A stretch of 64,000 nucleotides of DNA, taken from the NCBI GenBank assembly GCA_019912425.1, contig JAIOIU010000011.1, positions 1 through 64,000 on the forward strand, written 5' to 3'. Shown piece by piece: positions 26,688 to 35,000 of the stretch (within the stretch, counting starts at the first letter, position 1; every line of letters starts with the position of its first letter). The position numbers and the translations under genes are program-made. The DNA is from Candidatus Methylomirabilis tolerans (GTDB lineage: Bacteria; Methylomirabilota; Methylomirabilia; Methylomirabilales; Methylomirabilaceae). The notes under the pieces are model-generated. The model saw nothing but the letters and a program-made list of their open reading frames with translations. It searched no databases and was not told where the DNA came from.

Positions 26688-29600
26688 TTACTCCAGCGGC
26701 CTTTCGGCAGTCAGCAACAATTGCTCGCCTTCCCCCAGATAGCCGCAACGCGCCGACCAGTACAGGACTGCGTGAACCTTTCGAAACCCGACATCGCGCA
26801 TCTGATCAAGAAATTCCCACCCGAAATATTGGAAACACAACGCGCCGTGTTCCGAATCGATGGGATTGCCGTGATACTCGGGTGGCAAGCGATGGACGAC
26901 TTCCCCTTTCTCATCCAACGCGGCACGGATGACGTTCTGTCGCGAATCCCGCGCAAATGGAACGGTTATCAACAATAAGCCGCCTGGTTTCAGAACCCGA
27001 TAGATCTCCTCAACCCCGCGCAGGAAGTTCGGAACGTGTTCCAACACGTCGAACGTCAGCACATAGTCGAATGAATTCGAGTCGAATGTGAGTCGCGTAA
27101 CATCCTCATTTCTGACCCCATCTACCAGCGCCCCGAGCTCGACCGCTGGACCGAGGTATTCGCTGCCCTGCGTCAGCGGATAGCGCTCCCTTAACCAGCG
27201 ATACAACGGCGTGACCTGCTCCGTCACGTAAATGAGCGCGTCCGACGATATCGGCGCAACCTGGTACAACAGATGGATCGCGGCCCGGATACGGTTCACG
27301 TGCTTGCACTTGACGCACGCCACGTGCTCTCGCCAATTGGGGACCATCCGTCCGACCGACGAGGACATGTGGGCATACATAAAGCTCGTGACAAATGTCG
27401 TCTCACAGCCGCACATGACGCAGTAACCGGAGGTCGAAAACTCGCCGTTCTCAGCCGGAAGCAAAGAGGCCTCAAACGCATACCGTCGCGCGTATTCGGC
27501 TTCCATGCGGGCGCGATGTGCAGCATATGCCGTGAAGCTCTCGATCTCGTACGTCGAGTCCACAGGCCTGATGCCCTCCTCTAACGACTTAACAATAGCC
27601 CCCACGCGGTGCACCAAGGCATCACTCGAGAAGCTGTCGCGTACAGAGGTTAAGCCGGCGTCGCTCAAATACTCCCACAGCACGCGGTCGGTGTATGCCT
27701 CCTCAACGGCATCTGCAAAGCCCGCCGGCGTATCGGCAACCAGGATGTTGTGATGATCGCGCAGGCCCATGCCTTCCACGGCCATCGGCGTGGCCACGGT
27801 CGGCACGCCATAGGACAGACACTTCCCGATCTTGCCCTTGATGCCGGCCCCAAACCGAAGCGGGGCCACGGCGACCTTGATGCCGTCCAGGATGGGACTC
27901 AGATCCTGCACGAAACCATGGACGAATACACCCTCTGTCTTTGCAAGCGCGTGTACCTCGCCTGTCGGATTCGACCCAACAACGTGAAAGCGGACATCGG
28001 GTAGCCGGCGCCGTATAAGGGGGAATATCTCTCTCACAAAATATCGGACCGCATCGATGTTGGGCTCGTGCCTGAAGCCTCCGATAAAGATCAGATCACG
28101 GCGGTCTTCGAACGGTTTTCTACGACCCGGCACCTCCCGGACGATCAGCGGCAGCACACAAAGCGGCGCATCCGGAATCTCGTTTCGGACGGTATAGAGC
28201 TCTTCAGAACTCAGCACAATAGTCAGATCCGTATTGCGAATCAGATTAAGCTCAACAGCCTTGGTCCGTTCCGCCTGTGCCAGCGCTAAGGTTGATCCTT
28301 CCAGTTCAGCCTGTCGCTGCTCACGGACGTAGTGCAGGTCGACCGTATTGAATATCAGGAGGGCATTCGGTGCATGCGCTCGGATCAACTTGAGCCACGG
28401 ACCGACCACCGGACCACGGCACAGGACAACGAGCTGAAACGATTTGGCGTTCGTCTCAAGATACTGTTTCACCGAGGTCACCGCCGGATAGTGCACGCAC
28501 TCGATTCCCATATTGGTCAGTGTGTCGCCATAGGGCGGGTCATAACGAAGGTCGCCAGGCAGATACGTAATTCGATAACCGAGGCGAAGGAAAATATCCA
28601 GCAAGCACATCGTTGTGACCGACCCCGAGTCGTGATCAACCCTTGGCACTGCCCAGTCGAAGTAGAGCAGTCGAGGTCTGGGATCATTCGTCTGAAGCGG
28701 CTCCGAACTCGGTAGTCGCATCACGTGTTGAGACCGCGCTGACCGCTCTTCCCGATACGAACGGTACAGCATAACCGCCTTCTGCTTGCAGTGATCAAGG
28801 CCGTACCGGCGAAACGCGTACCACGCGCGACGCAGGGAGTTCATGCCACCATAACGGTGATAGACGAGAGACATGACCTGCGCCAGAGTGAGAATGTGCC
28901 GCCACCGGAATCTGGTCACATGACCTGCCCCCACGTTAAAGTCTCCACCAGCCGGCGCAACACCGGACGGTCCGACTTCTTGAGTCGTGACCTGTACTAC
29001 AGCCTCCTCTGCAACAAAGGCTTCGCCGCCGCTTTGTGTCGGGTGTGCAACCGACTGAGGCGTGTGCAGGTTGACACCGGATTCGCCGTTCCAACTGAAC
29101 GCGTACGGAAGTCTACGATAGAAATGATGGTTATTGGCAAAGACACGCCGCCGGTATTCCTTTACCAATAACTGAAGATCGCCGATATTCCCAAGCGTCA
29201 CCTCACTAGTGTGACGTGAAAACATCCGATGATCATCGAGCATGTGCCCGCTGAAATGGACGAACCGCAGCGGTTGATTGTTGGCAAACCACCGTCCATC
29301 TCGCAAGACAACCCGCCGCTGCGGCAGATTCCAATACGCAACGTTATAGCCGGGATGGTCTAATATCCGCGTACCCGGGATGAAAGCAGGGAAGAGATCG
29401 GCCCACCTCTGATCGACGAACAATCCTTCTTCAAGCTTGATTACGCAGTGATATTGGAGTCGCCGCCCCCACCACTCCAAAATCTTTTTAACCCGCGGAG
29501 TATGACGTAACGCAAGAAATCCAAGATTGTACACGCCATACAGCAACAGCCTCTGATCGTGCAACTCGGCAACTTCAGCAGGCTCCAGAATATGCGGCGT

Positions 29601-30179
29601 CAGAATCGCCTCTGCGTCGTTCTCGAGCAGTTGATCCATCTCGGTGAAGCGATCGACGACCAGGATATCCGGATCAAGATACACAACCGTTGGGATACCG
29701 CGTTTCGTAAAAATGTAGTTGAAGACGAACGGTTTAATCGCAGTATTGAATTCCGTGATGTTGTAGCGTTGCGCCATCTCCTCCACATCCGGAATAGCCA
29801 GGGAGGCAATCTCAATGATTTCGAAAGGGAGCTCCGTTATATCTATGCTGTTGTCCAGCCGATCGCACAGCGCCACGAAAAACGGTCGATTGGGGTAATG
29901 CACGCAAAGCGAGTCGTGCAATGTACGAGCATAGGCAAGGAAGTTCTTTGAGCATATCGTGAAAAAGGCTACGCTGGAAGGACCTATCTGTGGCTGGTCC
30001 TCGGAGACCGGTTCGCTACCTCGTTCTTGGTCACCCTGCATGGCTGCGGTCCTCTTTTGCCGATACACCTCGGGATTGGTGATGACAAGCCGGGAATGCT
30101 GCAATTGCTCCGTCGGTTCCCAGTTCCGCTGAGCGTGGGTCAGTAACTTCAGGGAAGGCGTATCGGGCTCTCGTTCCAT
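26688..30179 (-). CDS. GT8-like / GT4 / methyltransferase fusion protein
   Basis: About 1163 residues from ATG 30177-30179. In order: (1) a GT8/nucleotide-diphospho-sugar transferase-like domain (about 65-350) starting SVAFFTICSKNFLAYARTL, with the metal-binding VVYLDPDILVVD; (2) a GT-B GT4 domain (about 495-870) with LIFIGGFRHEPNIDAVRYF and FGAGIKGKIGKCLSYGVPTV; (3) a Cys-pair segment (CVMCGC and CVKCKH, about 920-960), possibly zinc-binding; (4) a SAM methyltransferase domain (about 1010-1163) with FDYVLTFDVLEHVPNFLRG and YRVLKPGGLLLITVPF. A classical GxGxG motif is degenerate. It probably adds two sugars and methylates a sugar or intermediate. Its first 30 residues derive from a lost GT4 paralogue. 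A TTG at 30192-30194 is an alternative start. Confidence 0.88.
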   Translation of the reverse strand: MEREPDTPSLKLLTHAQRNWEPTEQLQHSRLVITNPEVYRQKRTAAMQGDQERGSEPVSEDQPQIGPSSVAFFTICSKNFLAYARTLHDSLCVHYPNRPFFVALCDRLDNSIDITELPFEIIEIASLAIPDVEEMAQRYNITEFNTAIKPFVFNYIFTKRGIPTVVYLDPDILVVDRFTEMDQLLENDAEAILTPHILEPAEVAELHDQRLLLYGVYNLGFLALRHTPRVKKILEWWGRRLQYHCVIKLEEGLFVDQRWADLFPAFIPGTRILDHPGYNVAYWNLPQRRVVLRDGRWFANNQPLRFVHFSGHMLDDHRMFSRHTSEVTLGNIGDLQLLVKEYRRRVFANNHHFYRRLPYAFSWNGESGVNLHTPQSVAHPTQSGGEAFVAEEAVVQVTTQEVGPSGVAPAGGDFNVGAGHVTRFRWRHILTLAQVMSLVYHRYGGMNSLRRAWYAFRRYGLDHCKQKAVMLYRSYREERSARSQHVMRLPSSEPLQTNDPRPRLLYFDWAVPRVDHDSGSVTTMCLLDIFLRLGYRITYLPGDLRYDPPYGDTLTNMGIECVHYPAVTSVKQYLETNAKSFQLVVLCRGPVVGPWLKLIRAHAPNALLIFNTVDLHYVREQRQAELEGSTLALAQAERTKAVELNLIRNTDLTIVLSSEELYTVRNEIPDAPLCVLPLIVREVPGRRKPFEDRRDLIFIGGFRHEPNIDAVRYFVREIFPLIRRRLPDVRFHVVGSNPTGEVHALAKTEGVFVHGFVQDLSPILDGIKVAVAPLRFGAGIKGKIGKCLSYGVPTVATPMAVEGMGLRDHHNILVADTPAGFADAVEEAYTDRVLWEYLSDAGLTSVRDSFSSDALVHRVGAIVKSLEEGIRPVDSTYEIESFTAYAAHRARMEAEYARRYAFEASLLPAENGEFSTSGYCVMCGCETTFVTSFMYAHMSSSVGRMVPNWREHVACVKCKHVNRIRAAIHLLYQVAPISSDALIYVTEQVTPLYRWLRERYPLTQGSEYLGPAVELGALVDGVRNEDVTRLTFDSNSFDYVLTFDVLEHVPNFLRGVEEIYRVLKPGGLLLITVPFARDSRQNVIRAALDEKGEVVHRLPPEYHGNPIDSEHGALCFQYFGWEFLDQMRDVGFRKVHAVLYWSARCGYLGEGEQLLLTAERPLE

Positions 30180-30266
30180 TACGGATCGAGTCAACGTCTC
30201 ACAATAACTTTCCGTCCCGGCGGTCGATTCCTACGGAAAATTATGGACAATCTGAGGGGCCCGCAT
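30180..30266 (-). pseudogene. 5' remnant of a third GT4 paralogue (recombination scar)
   Basis: From ATG 30264-30266 the minus strand reads MRAPQIVHNFP, TAG, then ESTAGTESYCETLTRSV. This is homologous at DNA and protein level to the start of the two downstream-named GT4 genes (MRILQVVHGFPPESIAGTE-type). The frame then continues directly into EREPDTPSLKLLTHAQ, which matches the post-catalytic REPGTPYLKLIAHIQ segment of those same genes. Some 380 internal codons are therefore missing and the scar forms the N-terminus of the fusion protein that follows. Confidence 0.8.
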
Positions 30267-30303
30267 GCCGATCTGTTCGCCTTCGAAGTCTCGTCGAACG
30301 TTG

Positions 30304-31860
30304 TTACCGTGGCGATCGTTTCGTCAGTACTGCCTGCAACTTGAACAAGGGTGTCCGGCGAAGATTCTCCAGCTCTGCCCGAAGAGATTCCAGCTCTACC
30401 CGAAGAGATTCCAGAGCCTGCTCCGCCTGCTGCAGGCGTGTCTCCTTTTCCGTCAGAGCCTGTGCTGCCTGCTGCAGGCGTGCCTCCTTCTCATCGCACA
30501 TCCGCTCGCTTTCCGCAAGACGTGACTGAAGAACCGCCAGTGCCGCCTCGCGCTCCTGGACCTGCTGTTGTATGTGGGCGATCAACTTCAGGTAAGGCGT
30601 CCCAGGCTCCCGCCTCGGTTGAGCGCTTTGAACGGCGTCTTCGTAGGTCTTCTCCAACATGGCGATATGCCTCTCCATCGAAAAGAACTTTTCGGGTTGG
30701 ATCTGTCGGCGCATCGTATTCAACATCTGTGGCGTATCCAGAATGTCCTGAAGCCGTTGGGCCAGATCGTCCGGGTCCCCAACTCGAAAGGTCAATCCCG
30801 CACCTCCGATCCGCTCTGGCAGAGCGCCCCTATCCGACACGATAACAGGGAGCCCGAGACACAACGCCTCATCCAGCGCGAATGAATAGGACTCGCTAGC
30901 GATTGAGGCGAACACCGCAAGATCAAGATCAAACGCTTGCAAGTCGGCGGGGTGGTATGCGCCGTGGAACTGAACCGAGATGCCGCAGGCAAGCTCCTGG
31001 AGCCTCTGCTGGTACTCCGGCTCCACTATGCTTCCGATCAAGTGGACGTGGACGCTTGACGGATCGCGTAACCTGTGAACCGCCTCCAGGATTAGGTGGG
31101 TGCCTTTCAGGTGCATGAGATAGCCCCAATGGCCGATTTGCAACGGCCTCTGAGGAAATGCCCCATTCTCCTCATGATCCTTGCGGCCCGTGAGCGCCGC
31201 AAACGTACCGTGAGGAAGAACGGTCACACGGTCATCCGGTAGATCGAGCAACGTCAAGATCAGGCGACGATGCGCCTCGGACGGCACCATCACCACTTTG
31301 GCCAGCGCCAGTTCGGCCTCTACGATCTCTCGGCGCAGCGTGAGCGCCCGAACTGTCTCCCCGTCGCCTTGCCATGAGGTACGCTCGACGCAGGTAAGGC
31401 ATGGCGCAGTAGCCGGCGGTTCCTCGCAGAACACATCGTCGGGACGGATCCGATAAATGCGGGGACAGGATGTCCAGACATCATGCAGCGTGATCACTAC
31501 CGGGATCTCTAAGTCGGCACAGATCGCCGCCAGGTTACTGGTCAGGTGCAACCAGTGGTGAAGGTGAACCACATCCGGGTTCACCAGAGCCAGCAGGCGC
31601 CGCACAAGGCGTTCTGCGTCAGCGTCATACTCGTCCGTCCATCGGTACGGTCGCCTCGCCGCCCGCCGGTATCTGGCAATAAGCAAGCCGTCCTGCTCGG
31701 AAACCGCCAAGGTCGCTTCCGTATCGTCACGACCTGAACCGGCCAGGACCACACACTCATGCCCGCGTTTCAATAGACATTGGACCACGGCCTCGCAATA
31801 TCTCTCCGTCCCGGCAATCGACTCCGGCGGAAAGCCGTGGACGACCTGAAGGATCCGCAT
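30304..31860 (-). CDS. GT4 glycosyltransferase with C-terminal coiled coil
   Basis: About 518 residues from ATG 31858-31860; a longer frame to 31986 adds residues with no homology to its paralogue. The GT-B catalytic part (about 1-400) opens MRILQVVHGFPPESIAGTER, has VVHLHHWLHLTSNLAAICAD, the donor-site FASIASESYSFALDEALCLG and LPVIVSDRGALPERIG. A Cys cluster (CPRIYRI...CEEPPATAPCLTCVE) is shared with the paralogue. Residues about 430-505 form a coiled coil with heptad-like repeats (EKEARLQQ, EKETRLQQ, LESLRVE, LESLRAE). The coiled coil suggests oligomerisation or docking with other assembly proteins. Sugar specificity is unknown. Confidence 0.9.
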   Translation of the reverse strand: MRILQVVHGFPPESIAGTERYCEAVVQCLLKRGHECVVLAGSGRDDTEATLAVSEQDGLLIARYRRAARRPYRWTDEYDADAERLVRRLLALVNPDVVHLHHWLHLTSNLAAICADLEIPVVITLHDVWTSCPRIYRIRPDDVFCEEPPATAPCLTCVERTSWQGDGETVRALTLRREIVEAELALAKVVMVPSEAHRRLILTLLDLPDDRVTVLPHGTFAALTGRKDHEENGAFPQRPLQIGHWGYLMHLKGTHLILEAVHRLRDPSSVHVHLIGSIVEPEYQQRLQELACGISVQFHGAYHPADLQAFDLDLAVFASIASESYSFALDEALCLGLPVIVSDRGALPERIGGAGLTFRVGDPDDLAQRLQDILDTPQMLNTMRRQIQPEKFFSMERHIAMLEKTYEDAVQSAQPRREPGTPYLKLIAHIQQQVQEREAALAVLQSRLAESERMCDEKEARLQQAAQALTEKETRLQQAEQALESLRVELESLRAELENLRRTPLFKLQAVLTKRSPR

Positions 31861-32052
31861 GCCAATTCTCTCGTTTTTAGTTACCTTGCAGCGCCCTACT
31901 TCCGTATAAGGGTAACCCCTGGAGCTGGGAATACAGCCGACAGATGCGAAAAGAACCCGACACGACTGCTGAGCCGAAGACCGCACGGACCCTCGGTCCC
32001 TACGTACCGAACGCGCCGTTCCGAGTGAGTGAGCTGTGGCTTGGCACTACTC

Positions 32053-35000
32053 CTACGCTGAGATACGTTTCCCCGATATCGGAGTTTGACCGAATGCAAC
32101 AATGCCCCGGCCACAATAATGATCATCCAGTGCGAGGCTTGAGAGCATCTCCTTTTCCGAACTTGACATATGTTCAACAAACTCCCTAAACAACATTTCC
32201 GGAAGAGTCGCCGGCAACGTGAGCTCGGGATACACACTGTTCTTAAGCGAAAAGAAGTCGTCTACGAATGAGACAACGCCGCGATGAATATCAGCGCGGG
32301 TGCGCATGGATTGTTGTTCGTCAATGGAATGCTCCTGATAGAGCGCCTCAGGTGTGCCGTTCTTATCCGCTACATAACAAATCACTTGTGGATCATTAGA
32401 GCTTAGAAGGGTCTCTAATTCAAAACTCCTTCGCCACAGCGAAGAGACACCGGATTTCGCGCGCCCAATCTGATCGGCATAGTATCCGCGCGCGAACGCA
32501 TTGTGCTTATTGCTGTTTTCGCGGGATCGTGCGGAGGTCAGCATGTAATACCCCTGGATCGGCTTCTTGAGAAACCCGGATAACAGTCCCTGAATAGTCG
32601 CCGAATACCCGACGTCGACGACCGCTGCCGGCTGAACATCGTTCAGTCCGATGTTATCCAGATACGCTGTCAAGCCGGGACGCTCGATACGACTGCGGGC
32701 AAGAATGCTCTCCGCCAACGCTTCCAGCACCGGTTTAAGACGGCGAATATCTCCTTTGACTTCCACCAATTCCCCTTTCTTCCAGAGACCTCGCGAGTAC
32801 AGCTCATGCAGGTCATCGTCTTTCAGGGTAAGTCCGTATCGGTATTTCAGGAACTCATGAAGCTCATTTGGAAAGTACTCGGAATCCCCGGCAATTCTGA
32901 AAATATCATCAATGGATTCAATCACCGGCACCGTGACTGCCCGACGGGACAACACGAGATATTCAGAGGGAATCGCGTCTTCTACGTGCATTGCAACATG
33001 GTCGTACACTTTTTTGAGCAATTGACCTTCACGAGCCAGAAAAAACAGTTTCTCGATCCCGTCCTTTCGTGCCGTATCTATCAACCATAAACAAAAACTC
33101 ATAATGACAGGACCCACCACAGCGTAGCCAATATGCTGGGGTCCGCCGTTAAGAAGGCTGTCAGGGTCTAACGATTGATAAAAGACCGGCCCGAAAAGCT
33201 TGCGGATCACCAATCCGAGCGTCAACTGCTCGTCCAAGCTGCCTTTCGTCTGAACCCATTCGATGGCTCTCGAAAATCTCGGCAATGCCCGGGCGATTTC
33301 GACCGGCCGCAACACGTGGCATACTTGAATTCCGAGATTCAATGGAATCTGCACATCAGAATGTTCGTTATCGCCTACCATGAGAAGCGCACTCGGGGCA
33401 ATCTGTTCCTGTTGCAGCACAAAGCGGTACAGCTCTCCGGTGTCCTTGCGAACACCGATATCCGACGATAGATACAGCGCGTGATACCCTGTCACCCCGT
33501 TCTCTGAGAGTATTTTCTCAACAACGCCACGCGGCAAAAACATGTCGCTCACAAGCACGACGCGCTTGCCGCTACGCACCGCATAATTCGCCAAATCTAT
33601 ACATTCCGATCGAGGGGCGACCAGGTGGAGTTCAGTGTCTTCCTCCAGGGCGCGGATATGCCCAACCTCATCGACCTGTTTGCCCGCCAGCGATGCGAAC
33701 TCAGCATAGATATCGTCAAGCCCTACGTCTCGCCCGAGGCGCGAGCGCGCTCGCACCTCGGCATGCGCCCGCAGTTCGGCATAATCATTGCCGATCATAT
33801 TCCGGCTGCGGTGGCCGATAATCGTTTTTGCAGTTTCGGGATGAATGACCGGACGGATAAGAAGCGTATCGAAGATATCGAAGGCAATGACCTTGACATC
33901 TTGCGCGTCCAACATCGTTTTGACGCAATGAACCGTCCTGGCCATATAGCGGTCGAATCTCCACTTTGACCAGCTTCGAACAACGGGATCAGCCAGAATC
34001 AACGGCTTGTAACCGGCATGCTTGACTGCGAGAACCAACAGCCGCTCAACACAGTGCGCAAGAGACCCATCTGTCTGGCCCGCCTCCTCCGGAAAGTCCG
34101 TCAGTTGAATATCGGCAGAAAAAAGTTTCTGAATGGCCTTACTCCTGGCCCAGAACATCGATCCCGCCGGATAGTCGAAGTATCCTTCCGGCACATCGGT
34201 GATCCCTATCTGCCGGCACATTCTGGAGCCCAGCGCTCTGTTGGACAGCCAGGTATTACCCCAATAAGGCAGATGCTCATAATTTTGAGGATAAACAATC
34301 CCTGCGCCCGGGTCTTTTTCAAATATGGAAAAGATCCGCCGAACCTGATCCTCACTACCCAGAAGCTGGCGGAAAAGATATTCCCGCCAGCCTTCCATCC
34401 TGCCCTGTGTATACACAGATTTCTTGGTGTGCACATGACAAATATAGTCGTATGTCGCTAACGTAGCACCAAAATGGCACACCATCGGCGCGATATCTCT
34501 TCCACGATTTACTACAACGTCCACGACAACTCGACCGGCTCGTGGCAGTTCTGAAAAAGCCTGATAACAGGTCTCACGCGCGCCGTCGGTCGAGACCGAA
34601 ATGAACAGGTCAAAAGCAAAGGGCACATTCCTCAGGTAAGAAGCTAACTCTGTTATCACATCAGGGTAGTACACATGGGCGTGAACGGCCACCCGACTCG
34701 AAATATCGCCGGACAGGGGATGGATATCGCTAATATTGAACAACTCCGGAGAATACGGAGTAGTATCAGGGGATTTAGTGGAAAGAGTGCGCATTTCCGC
34801 AATGATTCTGCGCGCTGTCGCCTTCAGGCCTGTTTTCCGGTAATATGAATGGGTCCTCCTGAACGTACTTTTGAGGTGCGCAAGGTTGATCGTGAACCGA
34901 TCCTTTCCGGTCAAGGCGCGAACAGGATGGCGAATCCATCGAATCGGCGCCGTCAGCTTCCACGTCGTGGATGAAAGAATAGCTTCCAGTGCTTCACGAT

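Noticed and set aside
23700-26690. Transposon or integron carrying the toxin-antitoxin genes
   Set aside because: No transposase, integrase, attachment site or terminal inverted repeats bounding the interval could be seen; only a small dispersed repeat at 23.7 kb.
34775-34963. Various 60-130 codon frames inside the large glycosyltransferase genes
   Set aside because: They are out-of-frame or opposite-strand shadows within strongly coding sequence, with no start signals or recognisable products.
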